DNA from: Sphingomonadales bacterium | GTDB lineage: Bacteria; Pseudomonadota; Alphaproteobacteria; Sphingomonadales; Sphingomonadaceae | NCBI GenBank assembly: GCA_004173185.1 | Contig: SEFZ01000015.1 | Span: 34,577 to 98,576 of the forward strand | Direction: 5' to 3' | DNA: 64,000 nt | In this document: positions 17,350 to 25,982 of the stretch, in pieces | How the letters are laid out: every line of letters starts with the position of its first letter | How positions within the stretch are numbered: position 1 is the stretch's first letter | Position numbers and translations under genes: made by a program | The notes under the pieces: model-generated | Seen by the model: only the letters and a program-made list of their open reading frames with translations | What the model was told of the DNA's origin: nothing | The model's database searches: none

Positions 17350-18177
17350 TCAGCCCTGAATGAAGGCGAGCAGGTCAGCGTTGATCACATCGGCATGGGT
17401 GGTCGGCATCCCGTGCGGATAGCCGGGATAGGATTTCAGCACCGCGCCCTTGACGATTTCCGCCGAAAGCTTGCCCGTGGTGGGGAAGGGGACGACCTGA
17501 TCGTCTTCGCCGTGCATCACCAAGGTCGGCACGTTGATCGCCTTGAGATCATCGGTGAAGTCGGTTTCCGAAAAGGCCTTGATGCCCAGCGTATGGGCCA
17601 GGATGCCGCCTTGCATGCCCTGCCGCCACCAGTTCAGCCGCACGCCTTCCTTGGCTTCGGCGCCTTCGCGATTGTAGCCGAAGAACGCCATCGTGAAGTC
17701 GTAATAGAATTGCGCGCGGTTGGTCGCGGTCTGCACGCGCAAGCCATCGAACACGTCGATCGGCACGCCGTTCGGGTTGCTCTCGGTCTTGACCATGATC
17801 GGGGCGACCGCGCTGATCAGCACCGCCTTGGATACGCGGCCCGGCTTGGCGCGGGCGACATAATGCGCGACTTCGCCGCCGCCGGTCGAGTGGCCGACAT
17901 GAACCGCGTCCTTCAGGTCGAGCGCATCGGTAAGTGCGATCACGTCGGCGACGTAATTGTCCATGTCATGGCCCGTCGCGGTCTGCGACGAGCGGCCATG
18001 GCCGCGGCGGTCATGCGCAATCACGCGGAAGCCGTGTTCGAGGAAGAACATCATCTGCCCGTCCCAATCGTCGGCGCTCAGCGGCCAGCCATGGTGGAAC
18101 ATGATGACGGGGGCGGTCTTGGGCCCCCAGTCCTTGTAGAAAATCTCGGTGCCGTCGGTCGTGGTGATCATCGCCAT
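17350..18177 (-). CDS. alpha/beta hydrolase of the cofactor-free chloroperoxidase type
   Basis: A 275-residue hydrolase closely resembling bacterial non-heme chloroperoxidases and related esterases. The nucleophile Ser97 is in GHSTGGG (95-101), the oxyanion region is HHGWPLS near 28-34, the acid is in HGEDDQVVPF, and the catalytic His lies in the PGYPHGMPT region. Family members act as esterases or perhydrolases; the natural substrate is unknown. Its upstream region is AT-rich and holds a 10-base palindrome. Confidence 0.88.
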   Translation of the reverse strand: MAMITTTDGTEIFYKDWGPKTAPVIMFHHGWPLSADDWDGQMMFFLEHGFRVIAHDRRGHGRSSQTATGHDMDNYVADVIALTDALDLKDAVHVGHSTGGGEVAHYVARAKPGRVSKAVLISAVAPIMVKTESNPNGVPIDVFDGLRVQTATNRAQFYYDFTMAFFGYNREGAEAKEGVRLNWWRQGMQGGILAHTLGIKAFSETDFTDDLKAINVPTLVMHGEDDQVVPFPTTGKLSAEIVKGAVLKSYPGYPHGMPTTHADVINADLLAFIQG

Positions 18178-18230
18178 GGTGTGTCTCCCTCTTGGCGAAG
18201 CGATTGCTTCGATGGATGGAATTTACGCAG

Positions 18231-18240
18231 ACTGATCAGT
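18231..18240 (-). promoter_or_regulatory. possible operator upstream of the hydrolase gene
   Basis: ACTGATCAGT is a perfect 10-base palindrome 54 bases upstream of the hydrolase start. It lies in an AT-rich 161-base gap unlike the surrounding DNA. A second imperfect inverted pair, AGAAAC (18249-18254) and GTTTCT (18269-18274), lies next to it. TetR-type regulators bind sites of this size, but no regulator is adjacent. Confidence 0.35.
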
Positions 18241-18338
18241 GAATAAACAGAAACTATGAAACAGGTAGGTTTCTATAATTAATCTAATGTATCCTATCCC
18301 ACGAACCGTACCGGCACCTCGTTGACTTGAAACCCGCT

Positions 18339-19436
18339 TTAGCTGTGCAGGAAGTGCATCACGTCGCCGTCATGGACGACATAGGCCTTGCCTTCCGCGC
18401 GCAGCTTGCCGGCTTCGCGTGCCTTGGATTCGCCGCCCAAAGCGACGAAATCATCATAAGCGATGGTCTCGGCGCGGATGAAGCCCTTTTCGAAATCGGT
18501 GTGGATCTCGCCGGCGGCATTCGGGGCGGTGGCGCCCTGATGCACGGTCCAGGCGCGGGCTTCCTTGGGGCCGACGGTAAAGAAGGTCAGCAGGTGGAGC
18601 AATTTGTACCCTGCGCGGATCACGCGGGCGAGGCCGGTTTCCTCAAGGCCCAGCTCGCTCAGGAAATCGCCGCGTTCTTCGGGCGGCATGGTCGCGATTT
18701 CGGCTTCGATCGCAGCGGAGACGACGACCGCTTCGGCACCCTCGGCAGCAGCCTTGGCGAACACCAGCGCTGAAAGGGCGTTGCCGTTGGCGGCGTCTTC
18801 CTCGTTGACGTTGCAGACATAGAGGACGGGCTTGCCGGTCAGCAGCTGTGCCTGTGCGAAGGCGCGGGCTTCCTCCTCGTCGCGCGGCACGGTCAGCCGT
18901 GCGGGCTTGCCTTCGCGCAACAGATCGAGCGCCTGGCCGAGCACAGCCGCCACAACCTTGGCGTCCTTGTCGCCCTGCATCGCCTTTTTGGCAGCAGCAG
19001 GAACGCGCTTTTCCAGCGATTCCAGATCGGCGAGCATCAGCTCGGTCTCGACGGTCTCGGCATCCGCGATCGGATCGACCTTGTTGTCGACATGCTGGAT
19101 GTCGTCATTCTCGAAGCAGCGCAGCACATGGACGATCGCGTCGACTTCGCGGATGTTGCCGAGGAACTGGTTGCCCAGCCCTTCGCCCTTGCTCGCGCCG
19201 CGCACCAGCCCGGCGATGTCGACAAAGCCGAGCTGCGTCGCGATGATCTTCTGCGAACCGGCGATTTCGGCCAATTTGTCGAGCCGCGCATCCGGCACCG
19301 CGACGTTGCCGACATTCGGCTCGATCGTGCAGAACGGATAGTTCGCAGCCTGCGCCGCCGCAGTTTCAGTGAGTGCGTTGAAGAGCGTCGATTTGCCGAC
19401 GTTGGGCAGACCAACGATGCCGCAGCGGAAACCCAT
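18339..19436 (-). CDS. ychF: redox-regulated Obg-family ATPase
   Basis: A universally conserved P-loop NTPase that binds ribosomes and prefers ATP. The 365-residue protein has G1 GLPNVGKST (9-17), a [17 protein letters not shown] switch region, a changed G4 element (NVNEED in place of NKxD, the reason for ATP preference), and the C-terminal TGS domain ending HDGDVMHF. The ATG at 19436 gives the usual [12 protein letters not shown] start. In most bacteria it follows pth; here it is separated from pth by two genes. Confidence 0.95.
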   Translation of the reverse strand: MGFRCGIVGLPNVGKSTLFNALTETAAAQAANYPFCTIEPNVGNVAVPDARLDKLAEIAGSQKIIATQLGFVDIAGLVRGASKGEGLGNQFLGNIREVDAIVHVLRCFENDDIQHVDNKVDPIADAETVETELMLADLESLEKRVPAAAKKAMQGDKDAKVVAAVLGQALDLLREGKPARLTVPRDEEEARAFAQAQLLTGKPVLYVCNVNEEDAANGNALSALVFAKAAAEGAEAVVVSAAIEAEIATMPPEERGDFLSELGLEETGLARVIRAGYKLLHLLTFFTVGPKEARAWTVHQGATAPNAAGEIHTDFEKGFIRAETIAYDDFVALGGESKAREAGKLRAEGKAYVVHDGDVMHFLHS

Positions 19437-19597
19437 GAGTAAAAGCCTGTCAGTGAACGGGAGAAGCGCTGCCCGATAGAGCGTTCTACCTTGCTTTTCC
19501 AGCACGATGGTCGCGCATCGCTTGACGCACCCCCGTTCATCTGGAGTACAGGGTGGCCAAGCCCTTAGGGGTAGTACGTACTATCTAGGAGTTGGGA

Positions 19598-20596
19598 ATG
19601 ATTCGTCGTCATATCTTCATGGGCGCCGCCGCGGCGACAGTCATGCTTTCTGGTTGCAGCGGGAACGACGCAAGCCCCAGCCCGACGCCGACTCCGACGG
19701 TCACGCCGACCCCGACTCCGACTGCTTCGCCGACCTATGCGGCGTTCCCGCTGGCCGCGGCAGCAGAATTCACCACGATCAACGCGACCACCAGCTTTAC
19801 GGGTGATGCGGCCACCACGGGCGTCACGCTCGGCGCGGCAGCAACCGAGCAGCGCACCGATCGCGTTCGCCTCGCGACCAGCAACGTGCCCGCCACCGGC
19901 ACCTATGTGTTCCGCGAAGTGAACGAGGAAACGCGCCTCTGCGTACCGACCGGTCTGGCCTGCACGGCGACGCTGGCGACGCCATCGGCCGCCACGAACA
20001 CCGAGTTCGTCTTCCGCCTCGACGATGCCGCGACTGCGGGCAAGTTCTCGCAGGTTGAGTTCCTCAACAACGTGATCCCGAGCACGGTGACCAACGAAGC
20101 GCTGCTCGGCACGCTCACGCGCGTAAGCTACGGCAATTGGTATCGCGGCGATTCGACAGCGGGTCAGAAGCGCCTCGCTTACACGGTGTTCGGCTATCCG
20201 ACCGTGCTGACCGATATGCCGACCACCGGCACCGTGGCCTATACGTCGCGCGTCGTGGGCCGTGTCGTCGTCGTCACGGGCGCCACCACGGCGATCAACA
20301 AGATTGGCGGCACTGCTAACGTCTCGGTCAATTTCGCGACCGGCGTTGTCGATGTGACGCTCACGCTGACCCAGACTACTTCGGGCGGCGTCACCACGCC
20401 TTATGGCACCGTCACCGCGCAGGGCGCGATCCCGGCGTCGCAGACGCAGTTCACCGGCAGCATCACCGGCGGTCCGCTCACGGGCACGATCGCGGGCGGC
20501 TTCTTCGGTTCGCAGGGCAACGAGATCGGCATCAGCTTCGCCGGTTCGTCGGCCAATGCCCGCCTCGTCGGGCAGGTCGTCGGCAAGAAGCCCTGA
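19598..20596 (+). CDS. TbpB-like beta-barrel lipoprotein
   Basis: A 332-residue lipoprotein with lipobox LSGC, followed by a Pro-Thr repeat linker (about residues 28-46) encoded by tandem CCGAC/CCGACT units. The C-terminal part, with TGTIAGGFFGSQGNEIG, matches the closing strands of the eight-stranded barrel of transferrin-binding protein B and HphA-type surface proteins. In sphingomonads such proteins are called transferrin-binding-like solute-binding lipoproteins; the ligand is unknown. GGAG lies six bases before the ATG. It is transcribed against its neighbours, between ychF and the TSUP permease. Confidence 0.8.
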   Translation: MIRRHIFMGAAAATVMLSGCSGNDASPSPTPTPTVTPTPTPTASPTYAAFPLAAAAEFTTINATTSFTGDAATTGVTLGAAATEQRTDRVRLATSNVPATGTYVFREVNEETRLCVPTGLACTATLATPSAATNTEFVFRLDDAATAGKFSQVEFLNNVIPSTVTNEALLGTLTRVSYGNWYRGDSTAGQKRLAYTVFGYPTVLTDMPTTGTVAYTSRVVGRVVVVTGATTAINKIGGTANVSVNFATGVVDVTLTLTQTTSGGVTTPYGTVTAQGAIPASQTQFTGSITGGPLTGTIAGGFFGSQGNEIGISFAGSSANARLVGQVVGKKP

Positions 20597-20621
20597 TCGG
20601 CCGCGCGGGCTCGAAACAACG

Positions 20622-20651
20622 AAAGGCCCCGGCATCGTCCGGGGCCTTTTT
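20622..20651. terminator. terminator between the TbpB-like gene and the TSUP gene
   Basis: AAAGGCCCCGG (20622-20632) pairs with CCGGGGCCTTT (20639-20649) around CATCGT, followed by TT. The A run on the left makes it work on the minus strand as well, so it probably serves both convergent genes. Confidence 0.88.
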
Positions 20652-20655
20652 CGTT

Positions 20656-21438
20656 TCAGCCAAACAGCTTCCACAAGGGGTTGGCGGGATCGGCGAGCAG
20701 CTTGATCGTCAGCGCGAACGACATGACCACCAGCAGCGGCCTTACGCCCTTGCCGCCAAAGCGCAGCGCCAGCCGCGCACCGACCTGATTGCCCAGCACA
20801 TTGGCGGCCGCCATGCCCATCCCCAGCGCCCAAAGCACCTTGCCGCCTGCGATCATCGCGGCGAGCGCGGCGATATTGGTGGCGAGGTTGAGCATCTTGG
20901 TATTGGCGATCGCGCGGACCAGCCCCAGCCCGCCGAGCGCGACCAATGCGGTGGTCAGGAACGATCCGGTGCCGGGACCGAAAAACCCGTCGTAAAAGCC
21001 GATTCCCGCAACCACTGCGGTCAGTCTCCGGCGGTTTATCGCGGCGCGGCGATCCACTTCGCTCATCGGCGGCGCGAGCAGGAAGTAAAAGCCCATCGCG
21101 ATCAGCAGCACCGGCACGAAGGCGGCGAGGAAGCCGGGCTCGATGAACTGCACGGCGGTCGCCCCCGCTATCGATCCGGCGAACGCGCCGGCAGCGGGCA
21201 AGGCGAATTGCCGCACATCGACCTTGCCCGCGCGCAGGAACGTCCAGAAGGCCGATGCCGTGCCAACCGTCGCCTGGAGCTTGTTGGTCGCCAGCGCGGC
21301 GACCGGCGGGACGCCTGCCGCCATCAACGCCGGTATCGTCAGCAGGCCGCCGCCGCCGGCCACCGCGTCGATCGCACCCGCCAGAAAGGCTATCGCGATC
21401 AGGAACGTCAGCGCCTCGACAGATAATTCGAGGGTCAA
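20656..21438 (-). CDS. TSUP (TauE/SafE) family permease
   Basis: A membrane protein of 260 residues with about seven or eight helices. The TSUP signature GAIDAVAGGGGLLTIP near the N-terminus and its second-half repeat GFYDGFFGPGTGSF are clear. The family moves sulfite, sulfoacetate, sulfur-containing or other organic anions; the substrate is not determinable here. The start is a TTG that overlaps the pth stop (TTGA), so translation is coupled to pth, an unusual partner. Confidence 0.87.
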   Translation of the reverse strand: MTLELSVEALTFLIAIAFLAGAIDAVAGGGGLLTIPALMAAGVPPVAALATNKLQATVGTASAFWTFLRAGKVDVRQFALPAAGAFAGSIAGATAVQFIEPGFLAAFVPVLLIAMGFYFLLAPPMSEVDRRAAINRRRLTAVVAGIGFYDGFFGPGTGSFLTTALVALGGLGLVRAIANTKMLNLATNIAALAAMIAGGKVLWALGMGMAAANVLGNQVGARLALRFGGKGVRPLLVVMSFALTIKLLADPANPLWKLFG

Positions 21439-22004
21439 CGCTGCATCCGCATCGCCACATCGTTCATGAAGCGCACATCGTCGCCCGCCGCGAGCCACGG
21501 CGCTTCGGCCGCGAGCGCGCCCAGCATGTCGCTCAGATCCTCAATCTCGGCCTTGGCGTAATTGCCGAGCACATAGCCGGTCACCCGGTCCTTATGCCCC
21601 GGATGGCCGATGCCGAGCCGAACGCGGCGGAAGTCGGGGCCGATATGGGCGTCGGTCGAGCGCAGGCCGTTATGCCCCGCGGTGCCGCCGCCGATCTTCA
21701 CTTTCACCTTGAACGGCGCGAGATCGAGCTCGTCGTGGAAGATCGTCACATCGGCGGGGGTAAGCTTGTAGAAGTCCAGCGCGGCGCGCACCGCACGGCC
21801 GCTCTCGTTCATGAACGTCGCGGGCTTGAGCAGGATCAGCTTCTCGCCACCGATCCGCCCTTCGCGCGTCCATCCCTGGAACTGCTTCTTCTCCGGCGTG
21901 AAGCCATGTACCTCGGCAATGGCGTCGAGCACCATGAAGCCCACATTGTGGCGCTGCATCGCATATGTCGGCCCCGGATTGCCCAGCCCCACCCACAATT
22001 GCAT
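21435..22004 (-). CDS. pth: peptidyl-tRNA hydrolase
   Basis: Releases peptides from prematurely dropped peptidyl-tRNA. The 189-residue protein has GNPGPTYAMQRHNVGF with catalytic His19, FMNESG, HDELDL and GGGTAGHNGLRS, all intact. The ATG at 22004 gives the standard MQLWVGLGNPGP start. The 3' end of an intrinsic terminator lies within about 17 bases of the start codon, so transcription seems to need read-through from rplY. Confidence 0.95.
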   Translation of the reverse strand: MQLWVGLGNPGPTYAMQRHNVGFMVLDAIAEVHGFTPEKKQFQGWTREGRIGGEKLILLKPATFMNESGRAVRAALDFYKLTPADVTIFHDELDLAPFKVKVKIGGGTAGHNGLRSTDAHIGPDFRRVRLGIGHPGHKDRVTGYVLGNYAKAEIEDLSDMLGALAAEAPWLAAGDDVRFMNDVAMRMQR

Positions 22005-22020
22005 CGCACATATCCCAAAA

Positions 22021-22062
22021 ACAAAATCGCCCCCGAGCCCTAGGGCGCGGAGGCGATTTTTT
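22021..22062 (-). terminator. terminator between rplY and pth
   Basis: AAAATCGCC (22023-22031) pairs with GGCGATTTT (22052-22060), enclosing GCCCTAGGGC (22037-22046), itself a palindrome. On the minus strand the stem is followed by TTTTGTTTTT. It looks fully functional, yet lies immediately in front of the pth ribosome binding site. Confidence 0.85.
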
Positions 22063-22086
22063 GAACCGTGAAGTTCGACTTGAGGC

Positions 22087-22701
22087 TTATTCGCCTTCGG
22101 CCGGTGCTTCCGCTTCGTCTTCGTTGCTGCCTTCGCTCGACTTGAGCGCCGACGGAGCAACGACGGTTGCGATCGTGAAGTCGCGATCGGTGATTGCCGA
22201 CGTCACACCCTTGGGCAGCTTCACTGCCGAGATGTGGATCGAATCGCCGACTTCCACGCCCTTGAGCGAGATCGTGATGTCGTCCGGGATCTTCGATGCG
22301 TCGCAGATCAGCTCCAGCTCGTGGCGAACCACGTTGAGCACGCCGCCGCGCTTGATGCCGGGGGCTTCTTCTTCGTCAGCGAAGATGATCGGAACGTTGA
22401 CGTGCACGCTGCTGTGCTCGCCGATACGCAGGAAATCGACATGGATCGGGCGATCCGTAACAACGTCGAATGCAACGTCCTTGGGGAGCGTGCGCTCGCC
22501 ATTGACCATCACAACCGAATTCATGAAGTGGCCGGTCATCAGCAGCTTCATGAGCTCGCGCTCGTTGACGTGGATTGCGGCAGCATCTGCCTTGTTGCCG
22601 TAGATTACGGCGGGTACGCGGCCTTCACGACGAAGCAAACGGGAGGCTCCCTTGCCAACCTGTTCGCGCGTCTCGGCCGACAGCGTAAGCGTATCGCTCA
22701 T
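22087..22701 (-). CDS. rplY: 50S ribosomal protein L25, Ctc form
   Basis: Binds 5S rRNA in the large subunit. The 204-residue protein is the long two-domain Ctc form: the N-terminal L25 domain (about 1-95, with [19 protein letters not shown]) and a C-terminal TL5-like domain, ending in an acidic Glu/Ala-rich tail typical of alphaproteobacteria. It heads the rplY-pth unit. Confidence 0.95.
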   Translation of the reverse strand: MSDTLTLSAETREQVGKGASRLLRREGRVPAVIYGNKADAAAIHVNERELMKLLMTGHFMNSVVMVNGERTLPKDVAFDVVTDRPIHVDFLRIGEHSSVHVNVPIIFADEEEAPGIKRGGVLNVVRHELELICDASKIPDDITISLKGVEVGDSIHISAVKLPKGVTSAITDRDFTIATVVAPSALKSSEGSNEDEAEAPAEGE

Positions 22702-22853
22702 GTCGATTCCAATGCGTTAAGTTAAACAGTCTCCGGCCAGGCCTCCAGGGATGACCCTGACGCGGAACGCGCGCCTATATGCGCGGGAAGGGGAAATGGC
22801 AAGCTGTGGGGTGCTAGCCCTCTCCCGCTTTCGCGGGAGGAGGGGCTGCGCGT

Positions 22854-23732
22854 TCAATACGCCACCCGCTCCACGGTCATCCCGCGCTTGGCCAGTTCCG
22901 CCTGCACCCCGGCATTGCCCGCCAGATGCCCCGCGCCGACCGCGACGAACACCGTGCCCGGCTGTGCCATCCGCTTGGCGATCCAGTCCGCCCAGCGCTG
23001 GTTGCGCTTGAACAGCAGGGCATCCGCGACTTCGGGTGACGCGGCGACATCGTCGTTGATCAATGCGGCGAGCCTGTCGGCATCCCCCGCGCTCCACGCG
23101 CTCACCGCCTGCTCCAGTGTCTTGCCCGCATCGGGAAGCCCGCGGATCGTCTCCGCCAGCAAGGCCCGCTGCGCCGCCATCGATAGCCCGTCGAAATAGC
23201 CAAGCTGCTCGCGCGCGGTCTCGAACCCCGCCACGGGCTTGCCTGCCTTCTTCGCCGCCGCCGTCAGCACGGCTTCCGCACCGTCCTTCGAAGTGTAGCC
23301 GAGCTTTTGCAGCGGCATCGATGCCAGCAACGTGGCGGCCAGCCAGGGCTCGCTGCGGTCGAGCGCAGTGGGCGCCATGCCCAGTCCCTCCAGCGCCTTG
23401 CGCAATTTCTGCGCATCCTCGGCGGATAATTGCTCGGGCAGCGAAGGCCCGGAAGCCGAAGTCCCCAACTCCGCCACCAGCGCGCCCATCTCGGCATCGC
23501 CGGGCAGCACCACCTCGAGCATCACCGTATCGCTCTTGTCGAACGCCGCCTTCACGCTCTCGTCGAACCAGCTGATCCCCGGCTTGAGCATATGGACGGT
23601 GCCGAACAGATAGATGGTCGTATCGTCATCCCTGACCACCCAGAGCGCAGGATCGGCATCGTTCGCCGCCGGCTTTGCCGAACATCCGGCCAGCGCCAGC
23701 AACGCCAGCGCCACAGGCAGCAATCGCCGCAT
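22854..23732 (-). CDS. TraB/GumN family lipoprotein
   Basis: A 292-residue protein with a lipobox (LALAGC, Cys near 16). The TraB/GumN (erythromycin-esterase-like/Tiki) domain is recognisable from the N-terminal TTIYLFGTVHMLKPG strand with its conserved GTVH and the C-terminal FVAVGAGHLAGNAGV, which supplies the paired GxxH motif. The fold is related to metal-dependent Tiki proteases, but bacterial members are mostly uncharacterised. It begins one base after the stop of a related gene, so the two are a tandem coupled pair. Confidence 0.85.
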   Translation of the reverse strand: MRRLLPVALALLALAGCSAKPAANDADPALWVVRDDDTTIYLFGTVHMLKPGISWFDESVKAAFDKSDTVMLEVVLPGDAEMGALVAELGTSASGPSLPEQLSAEDAQKLRKALEGLGMAPTALDRSEPWLAATLLASMPLQKLGYTSKDGAEAVLTAAAKKAGKPVAGFETAREQLGYFDGLSMAAQRALLAETIRGLPDAGKTLEQAVSAWSAGDADRLAALINDDVAASPEVADALLFKRNQRWADWIAKRMAQPGTVFVAVGAGHLAGNAGVQAELAKRGMTVERVAY

Positions 23733-23733
23733 C

Positions 23734-24768
23734 CTATTGGACCCGCTCGACCCGGAGGCCACGGGCGGCCAGCAATTCGATCACCGATCCCTCTCCGACG
23801 AAATGCCCCGCGCCCGCCGCGAACAGGATCACGCCCGGCTTGGTCCGCAGCCGATCGATCAGGCTTTCCACCCAGGCATTGTTGCGCTGGACGAGCAGGG
23901 GGTCGGCCATCTCCGCGTTCGGATCGATGCTTTCGGGCATGATGATCAGCGGCGAATTCGCGCCGACATTGCCCTGTGCCCAGGCATGCGCGACGGCATC
24001 GAGCTGCTCATGCGAGCGCAGCGGCGAAAGCAACGCCGCCTCCAGCATCATCCGCTGCGCGCTTTCGGGCACGGCGTTGATACTGGTTACCACTGCCTTG
24101 CTGTCCTCGATCGCGTGAACCGGCCGGCCAAGACTGCGGAAATGCTTCTCCAGCCAGTCGTCCGCGCCCTGGCTGGGAATATCGCCTGCCAGCATGTCGC
24201 GGATCGTGCCGATGCTCATCGCCGCGATCCAGCTCGGCATCTTGTCGAGTTCGGTCACCATTTCGGCGGGCAGGATCGCCTGCACCTCGGCCAGCTTGGC
24301 GCGGGTGCGGTGCGAAACCCGGTCGATCAGGGGCGGCAAGGCTCCGCCTGCGGGCAGCCCCTCCAGAAACGTCACGTCGTCAGCCTCTTCGTCGATCGAT
24401 TCGAGCAACAGGCTGTCCGCCCGCACGATCACTGCCTCCAGCCCCGGATTGCGCCAGCGGAACCCCGGCGGCAGGCTGTGGACCGTCCCGAAAAGGTAGA
24501 TCGAGGTATCCGCGTCCGAAATCTTCCAGATTGCCGGGAGCGGCGCATAAGGCTGGGCCAGCGCGACGCGCGCCATCTCCTTCCTGGTCGCCGCGTCATA
24601 TAAGGCATCGGCCTCGGGGCGCACCGGCTTGCCCGAAAGCGCGAGCCGCTCATCGGGCGAATAGGTCACATAGGGCAGAGCAGGGACGAGGCCCGGCACG
24701 TTCTGCGCCACGGCCGCGGTCGCGATCGCCAGCGCACCCGCCGCGAGCCCCCAGGCGATTCGTCCCAT
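23734..24768 (-). CDS. TraB/GumN family exported protein
   Basis: A 344-residue paralogue of the next gene downstream, with a signal peptide (ATAAVAQ) but no lipobox. The same motifs are visible: TSIYLFGTVHSLPPG and LFAAGAGHFVGEGSV. The extra N-terminal segment before the domain contains PYVTYSPDERLAL. The start is taken at the ATG at 24768, which gives a good signal peptide; the frame is open further upstream. It faces glyQ divergently across 79 bases. Confidence 0.85.
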   Translation of the reverse strand: MGRIAWGLAAGALAIATAAVAQNVPGLVPALPYVTYSPDERLALSGKPVRPEADALYDAATRKEMARVALAQPYAPLPAIWKISDADTSIYLFGTVHSLPPGFRWRNPGLEAVIVRADSLLLESIDEEADDVTFLEGLPAGGALPPLIDRVSHRTRAKLAEVQAILPAEMVTELDKMPSWIAAMSIGTIRDMLAGDIPSQGADDWLEKHFRSLGRPVHAIEDSKAVVTSINAVPESAQRMMLEAALLSPLRSHEQLDAVAHAWAQGNVGANSPLIIMPESIDPNAEMADPLLVQRNNAWVESLIDRLRTKPGVILFAAGAGHFVGEGSVIELLAARGLRVERVQ

Positions 24769-24847
24769 GTAGCGAGGGTGCGGGGGTGCTCTTCCACTGT
24801 CAACGCACATTGACCCTCTGGATAGCCTGCGCCAAAGCGACGGCGAT

Positions 24848-25741
24848 ATGTCCCAACCTCTCAGCTTCCAGCGCATGATCCTGAAGCTCCACGATTACTG
24901 GAGCGAACGCGGCTGCGTCATCCTGCAGCCCTATGACATGCGCATGGGCGCGGGCACCTTCCACCCGGCGACCACGCTGCGCGCGCTCGGCCCCGAGCCG
25001 TGGAACGCTGCCTTCGTCCAGCCCTGCCGCCGTCCCACCGATGGCCGCTATGGCGAGAACCCGAACCGGCTCCAGCATTATTACCAATATCAGGTGATCC
25101 TGAAGCCCAGCCCGCCAGACTTGCAGGAACTGTATCTCGGCAGCCTCGCCGCGATCGGCGTGGATTTCACCAGGCACGATATCCGCTTCGTCGAGGACGA
25201 TTGGGAATCGCCCACGCTCGGCGCTTGGGGCCTTGGCTGGGAAGTCTGGTGCGACGGCATGGAAGTCACCCAATTCACCTATTTCCAGCAAATGGGCGGC
25301 TTCGATTGTAAGCCCGTCGCGGGCGAACTCACGTACGGGCTCGAGCGGCTGGCGATGTACATCCAGAATGTCGACAGCGTGTACGATCTCGCCTTCAACG
25401 ATAGCGGCGTTTCGTACGGCGACGTGTTTCTCGAAAACGAGAAGCAGATGTCGAAGTATAATTTCGAAGTCGCCGATACCGAGACGTTGTTCGAAGGCTT
25501 CCGCAAGGCGATGGCCGAATGCGAGAATTGCCTCGCCAACCAGGTGCCGCTCGCTGCCTATGAGCAGGCGATCGAAGCCAGCCACTTGTTCAACCTGCTG
25601 CAAGCCCGCGGCGTCATCTCGGTCGCCGAGCGCCAGGCCTATATCGGCCGCGTCCGCGATCTGGCGAAGGGATCGTGCGAGGCATGGATCGCGCACATGA
25701 CGCCCGAATGGGAAGCGAAGTTTCCGGAGTGGACGATATGA
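24848..25741 (+). CDS. glyQ: glycyl-tRNA synthetase alpha subunit
   Basis: Catalytic chain of the bacterial alpha2-beta2 glycyl-tRNA synthetase. At 297 residues it has normal length. Class II motif 2 with [15 protein letters not shown], the [14 protein letters not shown] segment and the motif 3 [10 protein letters not shown] are intact. It is followed by glyS, but 241 bases away, because an inverted-repeat element lies between the two genes. Confidence 0.96.
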   Translation: MSQPLSFQRMILKLHDYWSERGCVILQPYDMRMGAGTFHPATTLRALGPEPWNAAFVQPCRRPTDGRYGENPNRLQHYYQYQVILKPSPPDLQELYLGSLAAIGVDFTRHDIRFVEDDWESPTLGAWGLGWEVWCDGMEVTQFTYFQQMGGFDCKPVAGELTYGLERLAMYIQNVDSVYDLAFNDSGVSYGDVFLENEKQMSKYNFEVADTETLFEGFRKAMAECENCLANQVPLAAYEQAIEASHLFNLLQARGVISVAERQAYIGRVRDLAKGSCEAWIAHMTPEWEAKFPEWTI

Positions 25742-25976
25742 TGTTCACGCAACGCCGCGGCGACGCGACGAAGAAGGGAGTTTTCGCGCGGAGGCGCGGA
25801 GGCGCGGAGATAGCGCCCCGCCGCGCCAGCGGCTCTCAAATCCAGTCGGGTGCCAGCTATCCAGCAGTTTATGGGGCGGCTGACGCCGCCAAACCGCAAA
25901 CCTCCCCCGCGTCTCGGCGCCTCCGCGCGAACCCACCTTCTTCTTCCCGTCGCGTCGCCGCGTCGTTGCGTGAACA
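25742..25976. repeat. long inverted-repeat element between glyQ and glyS
   Basis: The left arm (25742-25807) and the right arm (25907-25976, reversed) match over about 66-70 bases. The first 29 bases differ at one position, and a 25-base block containing TTCGCGCGGAGGCGC differs at two. The central 99 bases hold a smaller hairpin. The GGAGGCGCGGAGGCGCGG tandem resembles dispersed intergenic repeats of proteobacteria. It ends a few bases before the glyS start and encodes nothing recognisable. The transcript would form a large hairpin. Confidence 0.85.
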
Positions 25977-25982
25977 AATCAA

